NCBI RefSeq assembly: GCF_001956985.1
Contig: NZ_CP019082.1
Location: 1,488,001 to 1,552,000, forward strand
DNA: 64,000 nt
Direction of reading: 5' to 3'
Source of the DNA: Paludisphaera borealis
GTDB lineage: Bacteria > Planctomycetota > Planctomycetia > Isosphaerales > Isosphaeraceae
Part shown: positions 19,553 through 28,624 of the stretch, in pieces
Position numbering within the stretch: position 1 is the stretch's first letter
Layout of the letters: each line of letters opens with the position of its first letter
Program-made: the position numbers and the translations under genes
Notes under the pieces: generated by a model
Told to the model about the DNA's origin: nothing
The model's database searches: none
What the model saw: only the letters and a program-made list of their open reading frames with translations

Positions 19553-19569
19553 GGCGAGCGAGGCTCGCC
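19553..19569 (+). terminator. Short GC hairpin after lysS
   Basis: GGCGAGC and GCTCGCC form a 7-bp stem with a GAG loop, 22 bp after the lysS stop and 35 bp before the next start. No U-run follows, so it may be an mRNA-end or stability structure rather than a full intrinsic terminator. Confidence 0.35.
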
Positions 19570-19603
19570 GGACCCAGGCTGGTTCCAGGGAAGGAGTGGC
19601 CTC

Positions 19604-21031
19604 GTGTACAAGTACCTGCTTTGCTGGCGGTATCTCCGCACTCGGTACATCGCGTTGGCGAGCATCATCAGCGTGACGCTCGGCGTGGCGACGATGATCG
19701 TGGTCAACTCGGTCATGGCCGGTTTCGCCGACAAGATGCGCGACCGTCTGCACGGCGTCCTCGCCGACGTCATCGTCGAATCGAATTCGCTGGAAGGGTT
19801 CACCAACAGCGACGAGGTCATGGCCCGGATCATCGATCTGGCCAAGGACGATATCGCGGCGATGGCCCCGACGATGGAGACCCCCGGAATCCTCAAGTTC
19901 CGCATCGGCAGCGAGTCGCAGACTCACCCGGTGCAGATCATCGGCGTCAATCCGGAGCAACGGGCGAAAACGGGCGATTTCGCCGAGTTTCTGTTCGACG
20001 ACAAGGGCAACCAGATTCCACCCTCCTTCGAAGTCCCCGAGGCGCTGCGTGCCCAGTCGCCGGCGGGAATGCGGCTGAAGGAGGTGGAGGCCGAGACCGG
20101 GGCCGAAAAGTCCGATTTTGATCGGGCGACCGAGGAGTATCTCAGGCAGCAGATGATCGAGCAGATGCCCAAGCACGGCGCGATCATCGGCTACGCGATC
20201 GGCACGTACCATCGAGGGAAAGGGTTGCCCGACTTCTACCTCGCCCCTCCCGGGACGAAGATCGGACTGTTCTTCCCCAAGCACGGCAAGACGCCTGAGG
20301 CGGGCAACGACGTGTTCACGGTCGTCGGCTATTTCAAGAGCGGTATGAGCGAGTACGACTCGACTCACGTCTACGTACCGCTCGAACAGTTGCAACAGAC
20401 CCGCCTGCTGGTCGACCCCGAGGGCCGGGGCGCTGTCAACCAGATCCAGATCAAGGTCCAGCCGGGGGTCGACATCGACAAGCTCGCCGACAAGATCGGG
20501 CTCGCCCTCGAAAGCCTGCGGCCGATGTACTTCCGGGTCTCGACTTGGGAGCAGAAGCAAGGGCCGCTACTGGCGGCGGTGGCGATCGAGCAGAGCATCC
20601 TCAACATCCTGCTGTTCATGATCATCGCGGTGGCGGGCTTCGGCATCCTGGCGATCTTCTCGATGATCGTGGTCGAGAAGACCCGCGACATCGGCATCCT
20701 CAAGGCGCTCGGGGCGTCGACGTCCGGAATCCGCAATATCTTCCTGGGCTACGGCCTGTTGCTGGGGGCGGTCGGCAGCGGCGTGGGGATGGTCGGCGGG
20801 CTCCTGTTCGTTCGTTATATCAACGAGATCGAGAAGCTCCTCAGTTACGTGCTCAAGCATAAGGTGTTCGACGACTCGGTCTACTACTTCGACCGGATAC
20901 CGACGCTCGTCGAGCCGCGCACGGTGGTTGCGATCGTCCTGGGGGCCTTGTTCATCGCGGTGGTCGCCAGCATCTGGCCGGCCCAGCGCGCGGCGAAGAT
21001 GCACCCGGTCAAGGCGCTTCGGTTCGAGTGA
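19604..21031 (+). CDS. ABC transporter permease, LolC/LolE-MacB (FtsX) type
   Basis: This 475-residue inner-membrane protein has the FtsX/LolCE layout: one N-terminal helix (IALASIISVTLGVATMIVVNSVMAG), a large exported domain of about 290 residues (roughly 45-325), then three C-terminal helices starting at ILNILLFMIIAVAGFGILAIFSMIVVEKTRDIGILKALGAS. The last phrase is typical of lipoprotein-release and MacB permeases. The start is GTG at 19604 with AAGGAG 7 bases upstream. With the ATPase gene 90 bp downstream it forms a type VII ABC complex, probably for releasing lipoproteins from the inner membrane or for envelope export. Only one permease gene is present, so it may work as a homodimer (LolF-like). 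Confidence 0.85.
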   Translation: MYKYLLCWRYLRTRYIALASIISVTLGVATMIVVNSVMAGFADKMRDRLHGVLADVIVESNSLEGFTNSDEVMARIIDLAKDDIAAMAPTMETPGILKFRIGSESQTHPVQIIGVNPEQRAKTGDFAEFLFDDKGNQIPPSFEVPEALRAQSPAGMRLKEVEAETGAEKSDFDRATEEYLRQQMIEQMPKHGAIIGYAIGTYHRGKGLPDFYLAPPGTKIGLFFPKHGKTPEAGNDVFTVVGYFKSGMSEYDSTHVYVPLEQLQQTRLLVDPEGRGAVNQIQIKVQPGVDIDKLADKIGLALESLRPMYFRVSTWEQKQGPLLAAVAIEQSILNILLFMIIAVAGFGILAIFSMIVVEKTRDIGILKALGASTSGIRNIFLGYGLLLGAVGSGVGMVGGLLFVRYINEIEKLLSYVLKHKVFDDSVYYFDRIPTLVEPRTVVAIVLGALFIAVVASIWPAQRAAKMHPVKALRFE

Positions 21032-21061
21032 GTGATCGGATCTCGGACGGTGAAACCCGCG

Positions 21062-21084
21062 CGGGGCGACGACGGCTCGCCCCG
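21062..21084 (+). repeat. GC hairpin in permease-ATPase spacer
   Basis: CGGGGCGA and TCGCCCCG form an 8-bp stem around a CGACGGC loop. It lies in the 90-bp spacer between the permease and ATPase genes and shares the string CGACGGCTCGCC with a hairpin at about 17251-17265. Possible mRNA-processing or short palindromic repeat element. Confidence 0.4.
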
Positions 21085-21121
21085 ACTCACGCACGGATCT
21101 TATCTTCGGAAGGCAAGAACG

Positions 21122-21832
21122 ATGACGACTCATATCGCGGCGTTCGGGCTGTGCAGGAGCTACCGGAAGGGCAAGATCGAGGTTCCCGTGCTGCGGGGCG
21201 TCGACTTCGAGGTCGGTCACGGCGAGATGGTCGCGGTGATCGGCGCCAGCGGGTCGGGGAAGAGCACCCTGCTCCACATCCTCGGCCTGCTCGACGCGCC
21301 CGACGCCGGCGGGGTGGTCCTCGACGGCAAGCGGATCGACGCCTGCCCCGAGCGCGAGCGCGACGCCCTCCGCAACCGGACGTTCGGCTTCATCTTCCAG
21401 TTCTATCACCTGCTGCCCGAGCTGACGGCCCTCGAAAACGTCATGGCGCCCCATTTCATCAGCCATGGACTTTTCGCTTACTGGAAGCACCGAAAGCAGA
21501 TCCGCCGCGACGCGACCGAGCTGCTTGAGCGCGTGGGCCTGGGACACCGGCTGACGCACTACCCGTCCGAGCTTTCGGGCGGCGAGATGCAGCGCGCGGC
21601 GATCGCCCGGGCGCTCGTGGGGCGGCCGTCGGTCTTGCTGGCCGACGAACCGACCGGAAACCTCGACTCCACCACCGGTCACGGGGTTCTTGAACTGCTC
21701 CGCGACTTGAACCGGGAGCGTGGCTTGACTATGATGCTAGTCACGCATGATCAGCAGATCGCCAACCAGGCCGACCGGGTCGTTCGGCTTGCGGAAGGGC
21801 GAATCGAGGAATGGGTTCCCGCGCTCGTTTGA
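21122..21832 (+). CDS. ABC transporter ATP-binding protein, LolD-like
   Basis: The ATPase partner of the upstream FtsX-type permease. Visible motifs: Walker A GASGSGKST (about 43-51), Q-loop FQFYHLLPEL, signature LSGGEMQRAAIARAL, Walker B VLLADEPTGNLD and switch His in LVTHDQQIA. The Q-loop and the EPTGNLD pattern are typical of the LolD/MacB/FtsE group. I start it at the ATG at 21122, preceded by GGAAGG; the longer in-frame version from 21032 would begin within the intergenic hairpin region. 236 residues, normal. Assigned to lipoprotein release by pairing, not by specific residues. Confidence 0.9.
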   Translation: MTTHIAAFGLCRSYRKGKIEVPVLRGVDFEVGHGEMVAVIGASGSGKSTLLHILGLLDAPDAGGVVLDGKRIDACPERERDALRNRTFGFIFQFYHLLPELTALENVMAPHFISHGLFAYWKHRKQIRRDATELLERVGLGHRLTHYPSELSGGEMQRAAIARALVGRPSVLLADEPTGNLDSTTGHGVLELLRDLNRERGLTMMLVTHDQQIANQADRVVRLAEGRIEEWVPALV

Positions 21833-21899
21833 GTCCATAGGCGATCCGAGGTGCGTGGGCTCGCGGTCCCGACGCAGCGTAAGGGAGCGGGAGGGTCCC

Positions 21900-22766
21900 A
21901 TGAGCCCCAAAGTCTATATCGGCGGAAAACTTTACGAAAAATCCGAGGCCAAGGTCAGCGTCTTCGACCACGGCCTGCTTTACGGCGACGGCGTCTTCGA
22001 GGGCATCCGCGCCTACTCGGGCCGCGTCTTTCGGCTCAAGCAGCACGTCGACCGCCTCTACGATTCGGCCGTTGCCATCCATCTGCAGATCCCCATGACA
22101 CGGGACGCGATGGCCGCCGCCATCACCGACACGCTTGCCCACAATAAGCTGACGAACGCCTACATCCGCGTTGTCGTCACCCGAGGCGCGGGGAGCCTCG
22201 GTCTCGACCCCCGAAAGACCACCGATCCCCAGGTCATCATTATCACCGACGCCATCAGCCTCTACCCCGAGGAGCTGTACGAGCACGGCCTGAAGATTAT
22301 CACCGCCGCTACGATCCGGAGCCATCCGAACACGGTGAATCCCCGGGTCAAGTCGCTCAACTACCTGAACAACATCCTGGCGAAGATGGAGGGGGCCAAC
22401 GCCGGCTGCCTCGAAGCCCTGATGCTGAACCACAAGGGCGACGTCGCCGAGTGTACGGGCGACAACATCTTCATCGTTCGGAAGGGCGAGATCCACACCC
22501 CGTCGATCGACTCGGGAATCCTCGAAGGGATCACCCGGGATGCGGTCATCGAGCTGGCGTGCGAGGCGGGCTACAAGGTGGTCGAGCGGACGATGGATCG
22601 CTACGACGTCTATACGGCCGACGAGTGCTTCTTGACCGGCACGGCGGCCGAGGTGATCCCGGTCGTCGAGTGCGACGGCCGCCCGTTGGGCACGGGCAGT
22701 CCCGGCCCGATCACGAAAGAGCTGCTGAAACGATTCCACGAGCTGGTCCACGGCGAACGTTCGTGA
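21900..22766 (+). CDS. ilvE: Branched-chain amino acid aminotransferase (fold type IV PLP)
   Basis: Transfers the amino group between glutamate and the 2-oxo acids of Val, Leu and Ile. The start at 21900 follows GGGAGCGGGAGGG and gives MSPKVYIGGKL, the normal N-terminus. Family marks are FDHGLLYGDGVFEGIRAYSGRVFRL, the segment NPRVKSLNYLNNILAK (the Lys is the expected PLP Schiff base at about residue 148), EALMLNHKGDVAECTGDNIFIV, and FLTGTAAEVIPVVECDGR at the phosphate-binding end. 288 residues fits the short archaeal/bacterial type. The fold also includes D-amino acid transaminases and aminodeoxychorismate lyase, but the motif set fits IlvE best. Confidence 0.9.
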   Translation: MSPKVYIGGKLYEKSEAKVSVFDHGLLYGDGVFEGIRAYSGRVFRLKQHVDRLYDSAVAIHLQIPMTRDAMAAAITDTLAHNKLTNAYIRVVVTRGAGSLGLDPRKTTDPQVIIITDAISLYPEELYEHGLKIITAATIRSHPNTVNPRVKSLNYLNNILAKMEGANAGCLEALMLNHKGDVAECTGDNIFIVRKGEIHTPSIDSGILEGITRDAVIELACEAGYKVVERTMDRYDVYTADECFLTGTAAEVIPVVECDGRPLGTGSPGPITKELLKRFHELVHGERS

Positions 22767-22791
22767 CCCTCGACGGAGAAGACACCCTCGT

Positions 22792-23262
22792 ATGATCGAC
22801 ATCGAGCGCATCCTAGCTCCCACCGACTTCAGCACCCACGCCCAACAAGCCCTCCGCTATGCCTGCGACCTGGCGGAGCGGCTTGGCGCGGACCTGTACA
22901 TTCTGCACGTCCTCTCCGAGATCGTCCCGACCGGCCCCGACCCGCTCTTGATGCCGGTCATGCCTCCCCAGTTCTATCAGGAAGACGAGGACCGGGCCGC
23001 GAAGTCGCTCGAAACGGTTCTCGACCCGTCGTGGGGCAAGCCCCGAACCGTTACGACGGCCGTCCGCTGGGGGACGGCCGCCGAGGCGATCGTCGATTAT
23101 GCGTCCGAGCAGAAAATCGACCTCGTCGTGATCGCCACCCACGGCCGCTCGGGGCTGAGCCACGTCCTGCTCGGGTCGGTTGCCGAGCGGATCGTCCGCG
23201 AGGCCCCCTGCCCCGTACTCACGATCCGCGACACGGGCAAGGCGAGGCCCAACGCCTCTTGA
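22792..23262 (+). CDS. Universal stress protein (UspA family)
   Basis: A single-domain Usp of 156 residues with the Rossmann-like fold. It starts IERILAPTDFSTHAQQALRYACDLAERLGADLYILHV and carries the ATP-binding signature near the C-terminus (GTAAEAIVDYASEQKIDLVVIATHGRSGLSHVLLGSVAERIVREAPCPVLTIR, G-2x-G-9x-G-S/T type). Such members usually bind ATP and respond to stress or starvation. It follows the aminotransferase by 25 bp and precedes the Nudix gene by 32 bp, so the three probably share an mRNA. Confidence 0.93.
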   Translation: MIDIERILAPTDFSTHAQQALRYACDLAERLGADLYILHVLSEIVPTGPDPLLMPVMPPQFYQEDEDRAAKSLETVLDPSWGKPRTVTTAVRWGTAAEAIVDYASEQKIDLVVIATHGRSGLSHVLLGSVAERIVREAPCPVLTIRDTGKARPNAS

Positions 23263-23294
23263 ATGACCGTCCCGCCGAGAGGAGCCGCCCCGCC

Positions 23295-23852
23295 GTGTCC
23301 GACCTCGAATCACCGCTCCCTCCTCGTCGCGTCATCTACCGCGGTCTCAAGATCGACCTGGCCCTCCAACCCGTCCGCCTGGCCGACGGTGAGATCGCCG
23401 AGCGCGAGGTCGTCGTCCATCGCGGCGCGGTGGCCCTGGTGCCGATGGTCGACGCCGACCACGTCTGCCTGGTGACCAACCACCGCCACGCCGTCGGCGA
23501 GACCCTGCTGGAAGTCCCCGCCGGCACGATCGACGAGGGCGAGACCCCGGACCAGACCGCCCCCCGCGAGTTGGCCGAAGAGACCGGTTTCCGCGCGGGC
23601 AAGATCACCTTCCTGCGCTCCTGGCACGTCTCGCCCGGCGTGATGAGCGAACGTATGTTCTTGTACTTGTGCGAAGGTCTGACCCCCGGTCCGACCGATC
23701 TCCAGCCCGACGAGCGCCTGGAAACCCGGATCGTCCCCTGGACCGAGGCCCTCGCGATGGTACACGACGGCCGAATCTCCGACGCCAAGACGATGCTCGC
23801 GATCCTCCTCTGCGACCGCCGGTGGAACTCGCATCACCGACTCCGGCCTTAG
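23295..23852 (+). CDS. Nudix hydrolase, ADP-ribose pyrophosphatase-like
   Basis: A perfect Nudix box is present: GTIDEGETPDQTAPRELAEETGF fits G-x5-E-x7-R-E-x2-E-E-x-G. The Glu residues bind Mg2+ for hydrolysis of nucleoside diphosphates linked to another moiety. The N-terminal beta region (VIYRGLKIDLALQ, EVVVHRGAVALVPMVD) and the following SPGVMSERMFLYLCEGL resemble the ADP-ribose pyrophosphatase branch. I choose the GTG at 23295, shortly after the upstream stop, giving 185 residues; the frame stays open upstream inside the Usp gene. Substrate specificity is inferred only. Confidence 0.88.
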   Translation: MSDLESPLPPRRVIYRGLKIDLALQPVRLADGEIAEREVVVHRGAVALVPMVDADHVCLVTNHRHAVGETLLEVPAGTIDEGETPDQTAPRELAEETGFRAGKITFLRSWHVSPGVMSERMFLYLCEGLTPGPTDLQPDERLETRIVPWTEALAMVHDGRISDAKTMLAILLCDRRWNSHHRLRP

Positions 23853-23998
23853 TCGAAGTCGCACGGGCTGCATTCAGAAGGGGGGCATGGCGCGCCGGTC
23901 CTCCGGATCGCCGCTCATCCGACCCGGCTCGCACGGACGCTCGCCAGAGCGTTTCCAGGTCGATGCCCTCATGACTCGCATCGAAGGGACCTGAGACC

Positions 23999-26900
23999 AT
24001 GAACCCGATCGTCTTCGCCATGAGGCGGCCGCTCACCGTGATGGTGCTCGTCGTCGCCGTGGCGCTCGGGAGCGGCCTCGCACTCATGCGGATGCCGATC
24101 GACGTCTTCCCGAACCTGAACCTCCCGGTCGTGTACGTCTGCCAGCCCTATGGCGGGATGGACCCGGCCCAGATGGAGGGGCTGCTCACGAACTATTACG
24201 AATATCATTTCCTCTACATCGGTGGCATCCACCACGTCGAATCGAAGAACATCCAGGGCATGGCCCTGATGAAGCTCTTCTTCCACCCCGGCACCAACAT
24301 GGCCCAGGCGATGGCCGAGACCATCGGTTACGTCACGCGGTCGCGCGCCTTCATGCCGCCGGGGACGGTCTCGCCGTTCATCACCCGGTTCGACGCGGGG
24401 AGCGTCCCGGTCGGCTATCTCGTGCTCTCCAGCGAGACGAAGAGCATCGGCGAGATCCAGGACCAGGCCCTCTTCAAGGTCCGGCCGATGTTCGCGGGCC
24501 TCCCCGGCGTCTCCGCGCCGCCGCCGTTCGGCGGCAGCCAGCGGACCGTCGTCGTCCGCGTCGACCCGGACCGGCTCCGCTCGTACAAGATGTCGCCCGA
24601 CGAGGTGATCAAGGCCCTCGCCTCCGGGAACGCGATCAGCCCGTCGGGGAACGTTCGGATCGGCGACGAGATGCCCATCGTCCCGATCAACTCGCTCGTC
24701 AAGCAGGTGGACGACCTCAAGACCATCCCCATCCGACCGGGCGCGAACCCGACCGTCTACCTTCGCGACGTCGCGACCGTGCAGGACTCGACCGACGTCA
24801 CGACCGGATACGCCCTCGTGAACGGACGCCGGGCGGTCTACATCCTGGTGACCAAACGGGCGGACGCATCCACGCTTTCGGTCGTGAAGAACGTCAAGGC
24901 GGCGATCCCTTCGATGCAGGCCGTCCTCCCCGACGACATCAAGGTCGGCTTCGAGTTCGACCAGTCGCCGACCGTGACGAACGCGATAGCGAGCCTCGCC
25001 ACCGAAGGGGCGTTGGGGGCCGTGCTCACCGGGCTCATGGTGCTCGTCTTCCTCCGCGACTGGCGGAGCGTCGTCGTGGTCGTCCTGAACATCCCGTTCG
25101 CCCTCTGCGGGGCTGTCGTCGCCCTGTGGCTCACTGGCCAGACCCTGAACTTGATGACGCTCGGCGGTCTCGCGCTCGCCATCGGCATTCTGGTCGATGA
25201 GGCGACTGTCGAGATCGAGAACATCCACGCCAAGATGGAGCACACGGAGAACATCCCGCGCGCGGTTCGCCAGGGGAACCTCGACACGGCCGTGCCGAGG
25301 CTGCTCGCGATGCTCTGCATCCTCGCCGTCTTCATCCCTTCGTTCTTCATGCAGGGGGCGGCGCAAGCCCTTTTCGTCCCGATGTCGCTCGCCGTCGGCT
25401 TCGCGATGGTCTCGTCTTACCTGCTCTCCAGCACCTTCGTCCCGGTTCTCTCGGCGTGGCTTCTCAGACACCATGGTCAGCCCGAAGGACGAGCCCCGAG
25501 GCGGTCGCTGTTCGACGGCTTCCGCGATTCCTACGGTCGAGGTCTCGAATGGACCGTTCGACTTCGATGGTTCGTCGTCCCCGGCTACCTCGCCGCGGTG
25601 TTGGTCGTCGCTTACGGCGTTGGACGGCAGCTTGGCCTGGAGATTTTCCCACGGGTCGATTCCGGACGGTTTCAGCTTCGGATCAAGGCACCCGCCGGGA
25701 CGAGGATCGAGAAGACCGAACAGATCGCCAAGGCGGCCCTTGAGGCCGTGAGAAACCAAGCCGGCGAACATGCGGTCGAGATTTCAGTCGGCTACGTCGG
25801 CCTGATCCCGTCGAGCTACCCGATCAATGCGATCTACCAGTGGACCGGAGGGCCCGAGGAAGTGCTCCTGAGGGTCGCGCTCCACGAGGAAGCGAAGATC
25901 GACGTCGAGGCCCTGAAAGGGCGACTTCGCGAACAGCTCACCGCCCAGATGCCGAACGTACAGTTCTCGTTCGAGCCGGCGGACATTGTCAGCGACGTCA
26001 TGAGCTTCGGCTCGCCGACGCCCGTCGAAGTTGCTGTGAGCGGACCGAATTTCGCGGACGACCGGGCCTTTGCAGGGAAGGTCAAGGATGAACTCGCCAA
26101 GGTTCCGTCGCTCCGCGACCTCCAGTACGCTCAGACCCTCGACTACCCGACCGTGGGGGTCGAGATCGACCGCGAGCGCGCCGGGGTCAGCGGGGTCACG
26201 GCGGAGGAGGTCGCTCGATCGCTGGTTACGGCCACGTCGTCCAGCCGCTTCGTGGTCCCGAATTACTGGCCCGATCCGAAGTCCGGCATCGGCTATCAAG
26301 TCCAGGTCGAAATCCCCATCGCCCTCATGGATTCGGTGAAACAGGTCGAAACGATTCCCATCCAGCGATCGGGAGGACCCTCGCTCCTGCTTCGAGACGT
26401 GGCCAAGGTGAGTCGGGGAACGATGCCCGGAGAATTCGACCGCTATAATATGAAGCGGTCCATCAGCCTCACCGCCAACATCGCGGGCGAGGACCTGGGG
26501 AGAGCCGCAAGCCGCGTCTCCGAGGCCATCGAACGAGCGGGAACCCCGCCCAAGGGCGTCAGCGTCGACATCCGGGGACAGATCGTGCCGATGCGAGAAA
26601 TGCTCACCGGGCTCTCAGCCGGCCTTGCGATGTCCATCGTGGTCATCCTGCTGCTGCTGACCGCGAATTTTCAATCGGTGCGGCTCGCCCTGGTCGCCGT
26701 CTCGACCGCGCCCGCGGTGGTCTGCGGGGTGGTCGTCGCGTTGTGGCTCACCAGGACGACGATCAACATACAGTCGTTCATGGGGGCGATCATGGCGATC
26801 GGCGTGGCGGTCGCGAACGCCATCTTGCTCGTGACTTTCGCAGAGCGGAGACGGCGAGAGGACTCCGCCGAGGCGACCGAGGCGGCGGTCTTCGGCGCGA

Positions 26901-28507
26901 AGGGGCGCCTGCGGCCCATCCTCATGACGAGCTGCGCCATGACGGCCGGCATGGTCCCGATCGCCCTCGGCTGGGGCGAAGGGGGCGAGCAGACTGCGCC
27001 GCTCGGCCGGGCCGTCATCGGGGGGCTCGTCGCCGCGACCATGGCCACGCTCGTCGTCCTCCCTTCCGTGTTCGCGATCGTCCAGGGGTGGACCGGCCGG
27101 CACTCCGCGTCCGTCGACCCGGACGATCCCGAGAGCCGCTACTTCGATCATCCGGCCGGGCCGACCGTTCCAGTCTCGGCGCGTCTCGCCGCCCTCGGCG
27201 CGCTCGTCCTACTGATCGCGGGCTGCGGGAAGCCGACCGGCGAGGCGGCCGTGAAATCGGCGACGGCCGGCGCCCAGGCGGTCGCCCGAGTCGCGACGGT
27301 CGCCCCGGCGCGGACGACCATCCGGCGGACGAGCGAGCAGCCGGGCCAGATCGAGGCGTTCGAGGTTACGGCCATCCACGCGAAGCTCGCCGGCTACGTT
27401 CGGGCCGTCGTCGTCGATATCGGCGACCGCGTGAAGAAGGGCCAGGTGATGGCCGAGCTTCGGGTCCCGGAAATCGAGGCGGACCTGAAGCAGAAGCGGG
27501 CGATGATCGATCAGGCCCAGGCCGAGAAGAAGCAGGCCGAGGCGACGGTCGAGGTTTCCCGGGCGGGGGTCGCGAGCGCCGAGGCGAAGGTCACGGAGAT
27601 TCAGGCCGGCATCCGGAGGTCCGACGCGGACGTCGCCCGATGGCGGTCGGAGTTCGCTCGCATCGACCAGTTGGTTCGCGAGCGAGCGCAGACCGGGAGT
27701 CTTCTCGACGAGACCAGGAACAAGCTCAAGGCGGCCGAGGCGACTCAGGAGGAGGTGCGGGCTCAGGTCAAATTTGCGGAAGCCGCGCTCGCCGAGGCCA
27801 GGGCCGTTCTCGCTAAGGCGCGCTCGGATGTTCAAACGGCGATCGCCCACATCGAAGTCGCCCGCTTCGACGCTGAGCGGGCCGAGGCGATGGAGAGCTA
27901 CACGAAGATCGAGGCCCCCTACGACGGCGTCGTCATTCGCCGGCAGGTCGACACCGGCCGGTTGACGACGCCGGGCGCCACGGGCGAACCGCTCTTCATC
28001 GTCGCCCGCTCCGACGTCGTCACGATCTCGGTCGGCGTCCCCGAGGCGGAAGCCCCCTTCGTAAACGCTGGAGATGCCGCGCGTGTTCACGTGCTCGCCC
28101 TCGACGGCCGGACGTTCGAGGGCAAGGTGACGAGGACCGCGTGGGCGCTCGAATCATCGACGCGGACCCTCCTGACCGAAATCGACCTCCCGAACCCAGA
28201 CGACGCCCTTCGTCCGGGGCTCTACGCCTACGCGACGATCGTCGCCGAGGAACACAAGAACGCGTTGACCTTGCCGTCGACGGCCATCGTCAAGGACGGG
28301 GAGAAGTCGTTCTGCGTGGCCGTCTCGGGCGACCGGGCGCATCGAAAGGAAATCAAGGTCGGCCTGAGCGACGGCAAACGCACGGAGGTGCTCTCGGGCG
28401 TGGAGGACGGCGAGCAAATCGTCGAAGCGAACGCCGCGTCGCTCGCCGACGGCCAAGCCGTCGAGACAAGCAAGCCCCAGGAGGGGCCTTCCAGGACGAA
28501 GAGTTGA
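23999..28507 (+). CDS. RND efflux permease fused in frame to its periplasmic adaptor (MFP)
   Basis: 1502 residues in one frame. Residues 1 to about 1045 are a full AcrB/HAE-1-type proton-driven exporter with twelve membrane helices and two large periplasmic loops. From about 1060 a new helix [14 protein letters not shown] (lipobox-like, Cys1076) leads into a complete membrane-fusion protein: N-terminal barrel-lipoyl segment ([32 protein letters not shown]), coiled-coil hairpin (about 1160-1290), second lipoyl half ([17 protein letters not shown]) and beta-barrel. The stretch between has no stop and no ATG, GTG or TTG until back in TM12 (GTG at 27068). Helix 4 carries D400-E401 where AcrB has Asp-Asp; helix 10 has Ala939 (VANAILLV) where AcrB has the essential Lys940. 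A TolC gene follows at 28625. Confidence 0.9.
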   Translation: MNPIVFAMRRPLTVMVLVVAVALGSGLALMRMPIDVFPNLNLPVVYVCQPYGGMDPAQMEGLLTNYYEYHFLYIGGIHHVESKNIQGMALMKLFFHPGTNMAQAMAETIGYVTRSRAFMPPGTVSPFITRFDAGSVPVGYLVLSSETKSIGEIQDQALFKVRPMFAGLPGVSAPPPFGGSQRTVVVRVDPDRLRSYKMSPDEVIKALASGNAISPSGNVRIGDEMPIVPINSLVKQVDDLKTIPIRPGANPTVYLRDVATVQDSTDVTTGYALVNGRRAVYILVTKRADASTLSVVKNVKAAIPSMQAVLPDDIKVGFEFDQSPTVTNAIASLATEGALGAVLTGLMVLVFLRDWRSVVVVVLNIPFALCGAVVALWLTGQTLNLMTLGGLALAIGILVDEATVEIENIHAKMEHTENIPRAVRQGNLDTAVPRLLAMLCILAVFIPSFFMQGAAQALFVPMSLAVGFAMVSSYLLSSTFVPVLSAWLLRHHGQPEGRAPRRSLFDGFRDSYGRGLEWTVRLRWFVVPGYLAAVLVVAYGVGRQLGLEIFPRVDSGRFQLRIKAPAGTRIEKTEQIAKAALEAVRNQAGEHAVEISVGYVGLIPSSYPINAIYQWTGGPEEVLLRVALHEEAKIDVEALKGRLREQLTAQMPNVQFSFEPADIVSDVMSFGSPTPVEVAVSGPNFADDRAFAGKVKDELAKVPSLRDLQYAQTLDYPTVGVEIDRERAGVSGVTAEEVARSLVTATSSSRFVVPNYWPDPKSGIGYQVQVEIPIALMDSVKQVETIPIQRSGGPSLLLRDVAKVSRGTMPGEFDRYNMKRSISLTANIAGEDLGRAASRVSEAIERAGTPPKGVSVDIRGQIVPMREMLTGLSAGLAMSIVVILLLLTANFQSVRLALVAVSTAPAVVCGVVVALWLTRTTINIQSFMGAIMAIGVAVANAILLVTFAERRRREDSAEATEAAVFGAKGRLRPILMTSCAMTAGMVPIALGWGEGGEQTAPLGRAVIGGLVAATMATLVVLPSVFAIVQGWTGRHSASVDPDDPESRYFDHPAGPTVPVSARLAALGALVLLIAGCGKPTGEAAVKSATAGAQAVARVATVAPARTTIRRTSEQPGQIEAFEVTAIHAKLAGYVRAVVVDIGDRVKKGQVMAELRVPEIEADLKQKRAMIDQAQAEKKQAEATVEVSRAGVASAEAKVTEIQAGIRRSDADVARWRSEFARIDQLVRERAQTGSLLDETRNKLKAAEATQEEVRAQVKFAEAALAEARAVLAKARSDVQTAIAHIEVARFDAERAEAMESYTKIEAPYDGVVIRRQVDTGRLTTPGATGEPLFIVARSDVVTISVGVPEAEAPFVNAGDAARVHVLALDGRTFEGKVTRTAWALESSTRTLLTEIDLPNPDDALRPGLYAYATIVAEEHKNALTLPSTAIVKDGEKSFCVAVSGDRAHRKEIKVGLSDGKRTEVLSGVEDGEQIVEANAASLADGQAVETSKPQEGPSRTKS

Positions 28508-28624
28508 CCCAACCCGCAAAATCGAGCCCGCGGCCGTCTTCCTTGGCGCGACCGGCTCATGTCGTCGGACCGGCAAGAACGACACATAGAGTAAGTCCGA
28601 AACCGCGAGGCCAAGGAGGGCCTG

